DNA of 64,000 nt from Acanthochlamys bracteata (GCA_019914995.1 CM034131.1:10138501-10202500), one strand, 5' to 3'; counted from the stretch's first letter, positions 23,701 to 36,800 are shown. Notes: a model not told the origin generated them from the letters alone. Translations and numbers: made by a program.

Positions 23701-24542
23701 CATTGCTCGTGGGCTTTCGTACTTGCATCATGACTCCCGATTTAAGATCATCCATAGAGACATTAAAATTAGCAATATCCTTCTCGACCATGAAATGAAT
23801 CCCAAAATTTCAGATTTTGGCATGGCAAGAATTTGCAGTGAACACACCCCAAATACTCGAACAGTGAGAGTGGTTGGAACCTAGTAAGTATTATATCTTG
23901 ATCGATTCGACTTTAAGTTTTACTTTTAAAGTTTTCAACTTCAAACAATGTGTTGATCTCTTTTCTAATTACATCTACGATATATGGGCAGTGGCTATAT
24001 GTCTCCTGAATATGCAATGGATGGCATCTTCTCGACAAAGTCCGATGTCTTTAGTTTTGGGGTGCTAGTTTTAGAAATCATAACTGGCAAGAAGAACAAA
24101 GGTGCATATCATTCAGAGCCAGAGTGTTATCTTCTAGGGCATGTGAGTATATAAGCAAAGTTAAACCGTACCATTTAGGTAGTTTCACAAGAGATTATTT
24201 TCATGCAATATCTGATTGATCCTCTTCTGTCTTACTTAGACATGGACTCTATGGAAGGAAGGGAAAGGTTTGGAATTAGTTGATCCATCGCTGGGCCACT
24301 CATTCTCAAAATCAGAGGTTTTGAAATGTATGAGATTGGGACTCTTATGTGTACAACAGAATGCAGACGACAGACCAACAATGTCGTCCGTTGTCATGAT
24401 ACTGGATAGTGATGATCCACCTATGCAAGAACCTAATGCCCCAGGTTTCATTGCAAGATCCTATTATTCTTCCGCAGACTCGTCTTTAGACCATAGACAA
24501 TCTGTGAATAATTTAACTATCACTGCTGTTGGTGGCAGATAA
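20753..24542 (+). CDS. G-type lectin S-receptor-like Ser/Thr protein kinase, 7 exons
   Basis: Plasma-membrane receptor kinase of 826 aa. Exons: 20753-22043, 22825-22953, 23051-23208, 23355-23565, 23646-23883, 23992-24142, 24240-24542; all GT-AG and in phase. Domains in order: signal peptide (~1-31); B-lectin (~45-150, with GIWYYDI and [11 protein letters not shown]); S-locus glycoprotein domain; Cys-rich EGF-like segment (CGPNGVCNP); PAN domain (~345-425); membrane span (~443-464) followed by RKKKQRR; kinase. The kinase has GEGGFG (517-522), lysine K538, HRD (633-635) and DFG (653-655), so it is a complete RD kinase. It ends in the family tail [13 protein letters not shown]. The family acts in defence, symbiosis and self-incompatibility; the ligand is unknown. 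Exon 2 contains a second, stronger in-frame donor that would delete the membrane span. Confidence 0.93.
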
Positions 24543-25369
24543 TGACTTCTCCTATTTATCGCTGAGAAGGTTATTCAAACAATTCAACATATGTGCATTT
24601 TCAACACAGGATTTGTTTTTGACGGCGAGATGGTTTTAGATATATAAGAAATATATATTGCGATTTCAAGCTATTCATTCTTCTAATTCTTGAATTATGT
24701 TGTATTTTATTTTACTATTTCGTTTTAATTTTTAATAAATTGTTTTGTGCTTTAAAAGTTTTTTAAAATTTAAAAAATATAAATTAATTTACATCTTCAA
24801 TTTTTACATATATAGTTTTATTTTTAATAAATATCAAATTTATTTTGTGAAAAATTTTAAAACCTTTTATTTTAAGTATTTCTAGACAACTCATGATTAA
24901 TCCGGGACTTGATATAGGGAAGTACTCTATTCGTTTTACTTAAACAACTAATTATTCGTAATCTATTATCAGCGTCTATGGAGGCACGGAATAGACCGAT
25001 TTAGTGCGTGTTTGGCATCACTCATAAAAAACATTTATTTCAATATTTTGTTTCATTACTTACAATTAAATTTTTTATAATAATTTAAAAAATATAAAAT
25101 TTTTTAAAGTATAGAAAAGTTCTTTATAGTAAGATTTTATTATTATATTTTTATTTTTTATGAAATTTTTTTTATATCAAATTATAAATAATTTTTGTTT
25201 TAAAAGAGCTCATTTTCAAATTATAAACCTTTCTTAGAGTCACCTCATTGGTGTGGGTTAGGTCTTGCTTGCACTTTCGCTTAGGAGAAGACAATTGTAA
25301 ATTGGTAAATTTAGTAAAAGACAATTGTCTTTTGGGTTAATGATTTACTTTATGGTGAATATTTGATTT

Positions 25370-25620
25370 GCTTTGTTGATTCAGGAGGATGTGAGATAGG
25401 GTGCTTATTGGACCATTTTAATACTTCCGCATATCTTGCCGCTAGTTCTTCACTTGCCAAGGCCGGGAGTGCTGATAGGCACCTGGGCACCATAGTGCCA
25501 GCGCTCAGGCGCATCCAGGCGTCACCCGGGTGCAAGGCGTATGGCGCCCAGCCACAACTCGGTGCGCCCGACCGACACCAACCCTTGGCATAACTCTGGC
25601 ATTTGCATCTTATGCCCCGT
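25370..25620. repeat. GC-rich island, probable transposon remnant
   Basis: About 250 bp of clearly higher G+C inside very A/T-rich DNA. It contains several related GGCGC, GCGCC and CCAGGCG words, for example CAGGCGCATCCAGGCGTC near 25505. It has a short open frame but no recognisable protein motif. The contrast with its surroundings suggests an inserted, decayed element. Confidence 0.35.
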
Positions 25621-27410
25621 TATTCACTTATGATTCACCTGAATAACTCTAGGAGACTCGTGCCACATTATATCAAGGCTTGCACCTTTGAGAGTCTATA
25701 AACCTTTTGCAATCACCTGGGTCACCTTGAGTCAGTTACCCGAAAATCAAAGTATAAATGCCAAGTGTCTAGTTACCAAACTATTTATTATTATCTTTTT
25801 GGGAATGTGTACTAATAAAATTAGGAACTCTAATCGGATCTTGTGCCGATGACTTGGAATCAGGATAAGCAGACTTGTTAAAGAATGCATCATATCGTAT
25901 GTCCCTGAAGTTACGCCATGTCTCTAATAATTAATTTTATTTATGATATAGAAAAGTTTTAAAATAAAAAATAGTTTAAAAATATTTTAACAAATACACT
26001 TTATTTTTTAATCTAATAAAACGTAAAATAAATAATAATAAAATCATAAAATATAAATCTTTATTATATTTATATTAAAAATTTTAATTATTTTATAAAA
26101 TATTATAAAAAATATTTATTTAAAAATATTAAATAATAAATTAGAATAACATAAAATTTAAAATGTGGTGCCAAAGTGTTCTAGAACAAAAACAGAGCAA
26201 TCAAGCACTGTCTTCACATGACTTGATTAATTGTTACAATCAAAATAATGTCGTTTTTGGTTTAGGATTTTGAAAATTTAACAACTTAAGTTAATCATGC
26301 ATAGACTCATCTCACTTCAATAAATAAAATCTTTGCCAACAAAAGCAAACAAAATCATGCAAAGTGAAAGCAACTTAACTTGTTTTGAAGAAGGAATAGC
26401 ATTACATTCTTTTCATCGTTCTTTTCCTTTTTGATTATGAACGCAAAATTATTGGGCTGCATGGAAATCGTGAGTTATGTTTCCAAAAGTGTTAGGCAAG
26501 ACTTCAACAAACTTCTCTTTAATTTATTATAATCTCTTTTGGTAGGTTCAAGTCTTCCATCTAATCTCTTCGTTATTTCACTATTTTAGAGATTAAAGTA
26601 TTAATTAGCAGAATTAAATTTTCTTCTCTGAATGAATCTAATATTTCCTGTCAATTTTAACCTTTTCGAACTTAGAAATGTTTAGAAATAAAAATTTTCT
26701 AAAATAAAATATTTTATAAAATTTTAAAATTTAGTTTTTATCTAAAAAATAAGTAAAAATAAATAATATAATATAGAATTTATTTTTAATTTAAAATTGT
26801 TTATAAAATCTATACTAGAAAATATAAAATAAACGTAATTTTAATATATTAAATTATTTAGCAGGAAGGATATAATAATAATCATGATAATACAATTAAT
26901 GATCGTTCTTCCTATGTACTGTTATTAGTCTGTACAAAACAAGCAAGGCCATTATAATATTTTCTACAGTAAAAGATAATATTTTTTATGGAGAATATCA
27001 ATGAATGATTGGTTCAAAGAGCATTAATTGCACTCTGCTTCTGCTGCTGAATTTTCTTTTCATCTATTATGCGACTATTAATTTTTTTCAATGCAAGGTA
27101 ATTCATTAAATTTAAATGAACGAAGAATGAATTCATGTCATGATGAAAAGTGAAAGTGTTAATTTTTGAAGAAAATCTCTGAAGTGGAGAGAACAGTGTT
27201 TTTCAAAGAATCCAATGCCAGAATTTTGGAAAATTTTTGGCTCAAAATATTTGAACTCCTCTCAATTAATTCGGTCCTCATGAACGTTACACTGTTGAAT
27301 TTTTTTTTTCTTTTTCTTGCATGGATCAATCTATTAAGCGTGCGCTCTACATGATTGAAGTCAGCAGTTCTCTCACAGTTTTTTTGGACTGTTTGTTTTT
27401 CTTGCTTTGT

Positions 27411-27634
27411 CTTAGAGTGCGTTTAACTACCACTCAAATTTTATTTTTTTTAATTAAAATAAATAAAATTTAAAATAATTTTTTCATTAAAAGTTATTTT
27501 TTAAATTTAATTTTAGAACTAAGTTTTAATATAAAATTAATATAAAAATTTATTTTTAATAAATTTTTAATTTTATATTTAAAGTTTTAAACTTTCAAAA
27601 AATTAAATTTATATCAAAATAAACATACTCTTAG
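27411..27634. repeat. MITE-like element with 15 bp inverted ends
   Basis: The left end is CTTAGAGTGCGTTTA (27411-27425). The right end is TAAACATACTCTTAG (27620-27634), its inverted copy with 3 mismatches in 15. The interior is A/T-rich and non-coding. Confidence 0.55.
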
Positions 27635-28347
27635 GCATTGTTTGGATTGTGGTTATTGATGGTAAATGGTGGTAATGGTGAAACATTTTACCATGTTAAC
27701 CATATTTGTTTTGAGTTTATTAATAGAAGGGAAGAGAAATTATTCCCCACCATATTTTATGGTGAAATGTGTACCTATCAAATTGGTGGGTACACATGAT
27801 GACAAAAGAGAAAGCAAATTTTTTTGTCTTTTTATATTTTAATTTTTTTAAATTATTTAATATTTATTTTAATTAATATGTCTTATTTTTTATTATAATA
27901 ATTTATAATTTTTATATTTATTTAAATTTAATTAATTTTAGCTGCTAGAGAAAATAATAAAATTATATGATTAAATTTTTTAATCTAAAATTTCATTTGA
28001 TTTTGTTAAATTATATCAAAATTAATAAAAAAATTAAATTAATATAAAAAATTAATCTAAAAGTTATATTAATAAAGTTAATTTAAGTTATATTAATCAA
28101 ATTAGTTTAAAGTTATATTAATAAAAAGTTAGATTAATATAAATAAAAAGAATATTTGAATCTTTTATAAAAAGTTTATTTTCATTACTTATTTATTTAT
28201 CCATCTATTCAAACATAGTTAATCTGTATTCTCATTATATATTCAAACATCGTAAGATCATTAACTATCTTTTTCTATCCATTCTTTTATTATTTCTTTT
28301 ATCTGTCATCTTACTCTTATTTCTTACATGTGAATCCAAGCATACAC
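27635..28347. repeat. Second inverted-end element abutting the previous one
   Basis: Begins GCATTGTTTGGATTGTGG and ends GTGAATCCAAGCATACAC, giving inverted ends built around TGTTTGGATT / AATCCAAGCA. The ~700 bp interior is non-coding and starts with TGG-rich DNA before becoming A/T-rich. It directly follows the element ending at 27634. Confidence 0.4.
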
Positions 28348-29321
28348 TTAATGGATCCATCTCCCTGATCAGCCTTTGATATTTTCCTGAAATTCATAAA
28401 CAATCTAAAACTTCAGAAATGTTTGATATGTATTTTATTTTCTGTTGATATGCTTCTAGATGAACTGTATAAATACACATGCAATAAGCTAGTGATTCTT
28501 TGAGTGTTATTACTTTTCTCTAAACATATTCTTAAAAAATGAGTCTATGAAAAATAAATTTAAAATTTATAAAGTTTAATAAAAAGTAATTTTTTCTGTT
28601 TATTTTAATTTAAAATAGTTCAGAATTGGTATTTTTAATATTAATAAAATAAAAAGTACTTATAACTAATTATTAAAATTTTATTTTGAATTTAAAAATT
28701 ATATAAATTGGTAAATTAAATAAAAGTTTTAAAATTCTTTTTTTTAAATTTTTTTTATTTTAGCACTTATTAATATGTCAGAAAATAGCTACAGAAATAT
28801 TATTAACTTTCTGCTTTACATTTTACTTTTATGATATCTGTGAAAAGAAAAAACAAACACTCATCATGTTTGATGGGACGTAACATATTATTTCTGTGTT
28901 GCTGCTTGTTGCCGCTGCTTTGGTTAATTGCGTGCTTATCTACGCTTATAAAATTAATTTCTGTATCCAAAAATTTTACTGCTAATTGATTTTAAAAATA
29001 AAATAAACAAAAATTAAATTATTAAATTATAATTTTTACTAAAATTTTATTTTCAAAATTTACATATTTTGAATTTAAATTTTAATATAATAAATAACCT
29101 CGTTTTAAAACTTATTTTTCATAACTTTTCTTCAAACATTCAGCTTATGAAGGAGTGTTTGAAAATACTAACTACAAAAAACTTTTTAAATAGAAAATAT
29201 TTTATTTATTTCAAAAAAATAAATTTTAGTTTAATAAAATTTTAAAATAAAGTTTTTAAAATATTATAAAAATTTGAATCGTTTTTTGGGAATGAATTTT
29301 TAGAAAAATCAATACCAAACT

Positions 29322-29582
29322 CTAGTGCATGTTTGGTTTACTTTTTTATGTCTTTTCGTTAAAATATATATTAATTTTATATTAAAGCTTATAAAATTTT
29401 TACAAAGATATTTCAATATTAAGTTCAAAAAATTATATTGTAAAATCTTATCATTAATTATTGTTTTAAAATAGTAAAATTAGATTTTATTTTTAAAAAA
29501 CTTGTAAAAATTATATTAAAAATATAAATTGAAAAATAAAAAAACTGATTTTTAAATGATTTTTTGAAATTGAACGCACTAT
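29322..29582. repeat. MITE-like element
   Basis: The left end AGTGCATGTTTGGTTT and the right end AAATTGAACGCACT are approximate inverted copies with an A/T-rich non-coding interior. The preceding ~180 bp (29143-29321) has similar GAGTGTTTGAAAAT and CAAACTC ends and may be a further copy. Confidence 0.35.
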
Positions 29583-30482
29583 TTTCTGTTTTCTTCACGT
29601 CCAAAAAGTTGTGGGAGCGAATTGGAGCGTGTTTCAAATATCCGTAACTGAGTTACGTGAAAGTAAAAAATATAAAATAAAATTTTTTAAAAAATAAATT
29701 AAAAGTGGAGTTTAGTTTTTATATTTTAATTGATTGTTGAAGTGGATTGGAAGTAAATTTAAAAAAAATATATAGTAAAACTTGAGTTTCACTTGTATAA
29801 AATTGAGAATTCGAATTTTTAGTTTTATTTGTAATTGAAACAAAAAAAGTAAGTGAAACTTTAATTCTGACGAGAAAAAGTGGAATTTCACTCACACGCC
29901 CTTGGCAAAACCTATATGAAGTTAGCTTCAATACATAATAACTCTATCAGAGCTTTTAATTTAAAATCGAACCATTAAATATACTTTAAGTAAAATTAAA
30001 AAGTTTTACCTTAAACTCTACGTCTTTAAGGTGACGTAACTTTCGATCGCTGTCAGAATATAATATCAAAATATATGTTAAACTAAAGTTTTAGTTATTT
30101 GATATTGTTTATCTAAATATTTTTATTTATAATTTTCAATCATAATTTTGAAAAAGTTTTGTACATTATATAATTCATATAAATATTTCATATTATTAAA
30201 AACAAACTTATTATAAAAAAATTCAAATAACTTATTTTTAAAATATTTTTTGTTTTAAACACATTGTTTCAAAATCATACCTACTGATATTTTATTAAAT
30301 TTGAACTTTTGTTTTAAAGCATACCTTGGATTTTTTGTCAATAATTGTTCCAAATATCAAATCTGGTACCTATAATGCAGGTCTCAACAACTCCCACAAG
30401 GTTTTTTCTTTTCTAGGTTGATGAAATGTCCTACTCACTAATCTCTAAATTGATAATTAAAAAAATTCTAATAATTAAGAGC

Positions 30483-30832
30483 ATGCTTCAAATACCGTAA
30501 TTAAATTTTACAAAAAAAATAAATTAAAAATAAAGTTTAATTTTTTGTATTTTTATTATTTTTAAAGTAAATTAAAAATGAAGCTAAAATTTTATATTTA
30601 ATTATTTTAAAAATAGATTGAAAGTGGAGAGAAAAAAAATCTATATTGAAGATTAAATTTTTAAAATTAAAATTTCAAATGTAGAAAATTTATAACTAAA
30701 AGTTTCATTTCTAATTTATTTTTATAATATATAAACACAAAATTAAACTCATTTTAATTTTTTTCGAAAAAATTAATTTCTGAAAACTTATTTTTAGACA
30801 CTCAACTCAAAACTTAATTAAACACACATTTA
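30483..30832. repeat. Possible MITE-like element
   Basis: Bounded by GCATGCTTCAAATAC on the left and a TTAATTAAACACACATTTA segment on the right, with A/T-rich non-coding DNA between. The inverted match between the ends is weak. I list it because it belongs to the same pattern of GTGTGTTT-type ends seen elsewhere in this region. Confidence 0.25.
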
Positions 30833-31236
30833 TCCAGGCAACATAGTATTGAATTGATTGCTGCCACCAACTCTATTATAAGACAAAGCTAAGAAAGTTC
30901 GAATACTATATGAGTTAGCAGATAAGAGTGCTCTTACAAAATATTTCTTTAAAATAAAATATTTTAATTTTTAGAAAATAATTTTATTTTTAAATTAATA
31001 ATAATTAATTAATTAAATTTTACAAATAAATTTGTGATATTTTTAAATTTTAAAAAATTTTATTTAAAATTATAAACTGAAAAAATTGAAAATATATTTT
31101 CAGAAAATGTTGCCAAACAGCTACTGAGTATGGAGTTAATAAAGTTAAACTCTATCAATAAGATGATTCTGAAAAATAACATATTGTTTTCTTTCACCTT
31201 GCTTGCCTAACACAAGAAGTAAAATGTACTTAAAAG

Positions 31237-31427
31237 AGTGTTCTTTTAGCTTTGGAAGTTAATTTTTTAGAAATGAGTTGTTAGAAATAGTATTATTGAA
31301 AGTGATGTATTTTTTTATATTAAAAAATATGTTGGAAGTAATTTTTTATGTTATTTTTGTAATAAAAAATAAATTAAAAATAATTTTTAATAAAAAAGAA
31401 GTGATTTTTGGATATAAAAGAACACAC
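31237..31427. repeat. MITE-like element, family A, copy 2
   Basis: Ends are AGTGTTCTTTTA (31237-31248) and TAAAAGAACACAC (31415-31427), a good terminal inverted repeat. The interior matches 502-689 closely, notably across 31279-31340. It is AT-rich with no plausible protein. This is the better-preserved copy of the pair. Confidence 0.65.
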
Positions 31428-32289
31428 AAGAGTGAGATAGTTTGTTGTTGCTATTTGATTAAAATTTGATTAAATTTAATAGAACCCGTTTGGCATTACA
31501 TTTTAGTGAAATTAATTTTTTAATTTTTAATATTTTAGATAATCAATAATGCATTATTACTATACTTTCTATTTTCTAATCATAAAATCAAATTTACTTT
31601 TCTAGAATTACATTATTTAGAAATATCTTATTTTAAACCGTTCTAAATTCAATGAACATGAAAAACTAGCAGTTTGTTTATTGACCTCTTTTTATTTCAT
31701 ATAGAACGATTGACACCTACTAACCTGACTTGCATTCTTTAGCTTATATAAAGGACAAGAAATTTGAAGGAAATCCAATTTGGGATGGCATCAATAATTT
31801 TTTACTAAATTAGATAGTGAAGAATTAATTATTATTAGTTTAATAATAGAATATCTTTTCTTTTGCAAGTGTTACTTACGGGTATGTACGCGAAGAGTAC
31901 GGCAGCCCACTTCTAAAATAAAGAGTGTCTTTCAAAAAATTCTTAAATTTTCTTAATTAAAAAATAAAAAATAAAGCTTTTAAAAAGTAATTTGAAAATA
32001 ACATTTTAAAATTTTATGAAAATTTTTAAATAAATTAAAATTTTAAATAACCGTATTAGAAAATATATAAATAAAAAAGTAAATTTAAATTTATGCGCGA
32101 AACTGAAATTTTTAATTTTTTGAAAGTATAATATATAAAATTTTCGAAATGAGACCAACAAATTGGAGTTGCATGCACTCTAATTATTAGGAATGCGTCT
32201 CAGCTATTTTTTAGTTGTTTTAATTTTTATTTCAAAAGATTTTAAATCTTAAAGTTTTTTAGAATATAAATAAATAAAAGTTGAATTTT

Positions 32290-33870
32290 ATTATAGAAGA
32301 AATTAATTTGGCGAAGGTAAAAGAAACCAGTTGATCCTGCTCGTCTTCTTCGTCTCCCCACGAACTCCATTTTAATAAACCACCGCCTACTCTCCGCTCC
32401 ACATAAAACAACCAACTCTTCACCTCCTCCTGAATCTTCCAAAGAGTTTTCCTGGCCATCCCTGAGCCCGCTTCCTACCCGGCTCACTCCGGTGAAGCTG
32501 AATAGAAAGAAAGCTTTCTCACACTCAGTGGTTAGAACCACTGGATCATACAGTGCTTGCGGTATGTACGTGTTCTTGTTTCTCTTTATGTGGATTTTTT
32601 TCCTTTGATGTTTTTGGTTTGTTTTGATGGACATTTACTGAATCAAACTCTGTCATCAAAGGTTCGATGATTTTTTTTGCTTTTCTTTTTGTTGTGGTTG
32701 CACTGAATTTTGGAGAGTTAAAGCTTTCTTCTAAGTGAGCACAGTTGCTTCGCTGCCAATGTTACTGTTGGTTTTGGTTCTGTTAGGTTTGCGGCGTTCC
32801 TTTTTTTTTTTTTTTTAAATGAAAAGATTGTTCTTTGTTATTAGTGGGTGGGCATTTTGAAGTTGTGATCTTTCGTGTCGCAAAACGAATTAAAGATTTA
32901 ACTGTGATTTATTGTTCCTACTTTTTTTCTCTTTCTTTCAAAAAAAGTGACTGCTTGCTTCAGTGTTCAACTTCAACCCAGTTGCTTTCTTCTTCATATG
33001 GTGAACACTGATTACTATCATTCTCTTGAAAGCAATCCATGAACTCTTTCTTGCTTAAACCGCGTTCAATTCAACAGTTTGGAATCTATCACAAAATTTT
33101 AAATTTCTTCTTCAGTAGCTGGAATAGATTTATCCCTTCTAGTTCCAATTTCTGTTACAATTATTGAACATAATAAGTAATTAAAAGACCAAATTGATTT
33201 TCGGCTTCCGTCTTTTTCTTGAAAAAAGAACAGGACGAGAACTTTTGGTTTTGTTTATACACTAAGTAGAAGTGTTTTGTGGTCCCTTTTGTGTTCTAAT
33301 GCCGTCTTCATTATCTGGTCGGCTTTCGTTCTATCTCTTTCATTTTAATGTTTATAGATAGATGAATTGATTACTTGTTACTCGATTGATCGTATCTAAC
33401 GAACTCAGCCATTGAAAGCTCTCTCTTTTTAGTAAACTAACAATACAATTTTCACGTGCCTATTTCTTTATGCTCAAATGATGATAATTGCCTGTTTTGA
33501 TTTTAATCTTTGTTTGTTTTCTCTCTGCCTTAGCAGTTTGATTGCTTCCTCTTCTTCTTGGATCGAATTCAATCTGCTGTTGAACGATGTTCGTCTTAGA
33601 TTGTTATTGTCTTGTTATTTCCCTGAGTTAAGATGCAACCTGTTTCTTCGCGTCTTTTCTTTCTGAATGTGGTGTGATAATTTCCGTTTTAAAATAGATG
33701 TGCAAAGCATCTCGATCTTTCTTTTCACGGCGTGCTACTTATAGGAGTTACACGGCGGACACTGTGTTTGAAGGCTTTGCATCTTGCATCTCAGTTCCCA
33801 TTAGCGCAAGAGCTTGTTTGGCTATGTGAAGAATAGGTGGCTCTGACAGAGGAGCCTGTGAGCTATAGAA
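32290..33870 (+). promoter_or_regulatory. Probable 5' leader and leader intron of the DUF1336 gene
   Basis: CT-rich DNA from ~32320 to 32560 looks like a first non-coding exon. It ends at a good donor (GTATGT at 32562). T-rich intron-like sequence follows to about 33744, where TTATAG precedes GAGTTACACGG. The rest would be leader up to the ATG at 33871. This is inferred from composition and splice signals only. Confidence 0.35.
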
Positions 33871-36800
33871 ATGGGTGGTTGTGTATCAACATCACAGAGA
33901 AGGCCCAAATCAAGACAGAGGTACTGTTTTAGGTCCAGAAGATGGCGTGGGAAGATTTCAGCTTCAATTTCAGATGCTCCTTTGACCGGAGACTGTCAGA
34001 ATCAGCTAAAGGATTTCACTGTCAGCGAGTTTGTCCATGTGGACACTGCTGTGACAACTCGTAGAAAGTTCGAGGTTTCCAATCTGACGCTTCATCTCAC
34101 GCAATTGCAATGGCATCATAGTCAAGCGGATGCTAATGGTAGGAATTGTAGGTTAAGGTCGTCATCTATCTCCTTCTCACTTACGGCTCTTGTGAATATT
34201 ATGGGAATTTCCCTGCAGGTGATAGCCAGAAAGAGGAATGGTTCGACTCTCTTAGTATCTTGGAATCTGATTCTGATGACGATTTCAGTAGTATCCATGG
34301 AGGTATATAGCAGTATTTAGTTACTTTTTTTTTGGAAAAAAGGATTTGCAAGCTAATTTGACTAATTGTTTCAATCGTCTTGTCCTTTTAAGACTCTTTC
34401 CAATCTACTACAAATCCAGTTGGAGCTCAAGGCTTACACTTGGATAACGCTTCTTGTGTGGTTGATGCTATGTGCAATTCCAAGGAACCTTGTGGTAGCA
34501 CTGCACTAGCATTGTCTGTAGAAAAACATCTGAGAAAAGATATTGGCAAGAGCGAGAAGCTTTTGATGAAAGATGAGCTTGGGGAAGGCAAAGTACTTGC
34601 GAAAAACATGCAAAATCATGATCATGTAATGGCACAAGTTACTGACTTCAATTCTGAAGCACCACGAGCAGAACCTTGTTCCAGAAGAAAAAGGGATCTA
34701 GGAGATAAGTTAGATAGCTTTAAAGGTCTAAAAGTGGACACGGATGATGCAGAATCAAATCCTAGTTCAAAGCTAATTACTTCATCCTGCTTAGCTCGCT
34801 TGGTACCTTCCGTCAATTTTACTGATAAAACTCAACAGTTGCAAAATAGTGGCGCCCAGTGCCTGAAACGGAAATCAGCTGTTATTAGGCTTTCATTTAA
34901 GAGGAAATCTTATGATGGAGAAGAAACAACTGAAATAAGTGAGTGTAACCAACACGCCACACTTTCATTATTCTTGTTTTATATGCCTATTCCTGCTAGG
35001 CCGGCTTGCAGCCTACCATCTTTCTTTATTCTTCATATTATAGAGGATTCTTCTGGCAATAACTACATCAAAACTATAGTCAATGATTATATGGTTCAAA
35101 GTAATTTTAAGTTTTACACTTTCAAAAGGTGATATTTTCCTGTCTTCCTGTTTTAGGTTCTTCTCAGAGATTCTTATATCGTCCTAGAGCAGGTCTTTCC
35201 ATTCCATGCTCAAAGGGGGAGAAATTGATACAGGGATGCTGGTCGAACCTTGATGCTTCTACATTTAAGCTTCGTGGAGAGAGCTATTTCAGGCATGAAT
35301 TCCATACATGGACCGATTATAGCATGTTGTAGTTTCAATGAGTTTTTGTCTTCAACAAACACTTAGCATCTGCTTATCGCTGTATTTGTAACTTTTATGC
35401 AGAGACAAGAAAAAATCTCCTGCACCAAACCATGCACCATATATACCAGTGGGTGTGGATTTATTTGTTTGCCCACATAAAGTGCATCATATTTCTCAGT
35501 ATGTTGAGCTTCCACATGTAAAAGCCCATGAGAAATTTCCTTCGCTTCTCGTTGTAAATATTCAGGTGCAAGTTCTTCCTTTATGGTAATATGTGGATTG
35601 TTTTCATAAGGCTTTGTTGGTTATTCCTGTTTTCTGTTATATTTTGTCACAGCTACCTACTTATCCAGCCGCTATGTTCCTTGGTGATAGTGATGGGGAA
35701 GGATTGAGTCTTGTTCTATATTTCAAGATCTCTGAAGAGTTTGATAAAAAGACTTCTCCTCGTTTTCAGGACACGATTAAGGTAAATTGTATCGAGTTTT
35801 CAGGGTTCATGTTATTTCAATGCATCACAATTTTATGCTTTCTAGGGCCATTGCAATGTTCTGATGCAAAGTGTGTTGTGCTCTTTTGCAGAGGTTTCTA
35901 GGTGATGAGATCGAAAAGGTTAAAGGTTTTCCAATGGATTCAATGATTCCCTTTAGAGAGAGATTAAAAATTTTGGCCGGAGTGCTCAATCCAGAGGATC
36001 TCCACTTAAGTGCTGCAGAAAAGAAGTTTCTATATGCGTATAACGAAAAGCCAGTTCTCTCTCGTCCTCAGCACAACTTTTACTGGGTATGAAAGAAAAA
36101 CCTTGATTACAGTTTTAGTCTTCACATAGTTGCACATGCAAAAGCTTTTATCTTCCTGGATTTCGTAACAACTTGTGTACATGACTGTATATGGTTGCCA
36201 TCTGATGTATTAACTTTTTGCACTTTAAATGGTTTGTTAAGTGAATTAGTATGCATATTATCCGTTTGTTTCTTTTTCTTCAGGGTTCAAACTACTTTGA
36301 GATTGACCTGGATGTACATCGCTTTAGCTACATTTCAAGGAAGGGACTTGAAGCATTTCGCGAACGCTTAAAGCAAGGGATACTTGATTTTGGCTTAACA
36401 ATTCAGGTACCATTCTGGCACACTGGATGTGCAAAAGCTGGAATAGTAAGTTGAAAACTTAGTGGATAATTTGTTCTTTCTTTATATAGCTCAAGTGGTC
36501 TTAGAGCACACTTGTAATAGACTAAACCTTCTATAAGCACATAAGGGCCTAACAGTTACAAACTTGCAAGAAACACTTGCTAAGATTTTGGTGCTTGATT
36601 TCAGACTATATTTTTCCTGTTCGCCCTTAGTATTTACCATTCACAGTGAATAATGACTATTGCTGTTCGCCCTTTGTATTTATCATTCACAGTGATTTTT
36701 CCTGTTCGTCCTTTGTATCAGTTTCTATTCAATGAGTTTCTTTTTAACCATAAGGAATCTCAACACAGGCACAAAAGCAGGAGGAACTACCAGAGCAGGT

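Larger units (their letters stand above)
24543..33870. other. Gene-poor AT-rich region of ~9.3 kb
   Basis: I see no convincing gene. Most of it is A/T filler with short TAA-, AAT- and poly(A/T)-rich runs, interrupted by several short elements with inverted ends and one GC-rich island, listed separately. Open frames here are short and have A/T-biased, low-complexity translations. The last part (from ~32290) appears to be the leader and leader intron of the DUF1336 gene. Confidence 0.5.

Noticed and set aside
32242..32634. 130-codon minus-strand open frame
   Set aside because: The region reads better as the CT-rich leader of the DUF1336 gene on the + strand; the minus translation is low-complexity and basic.
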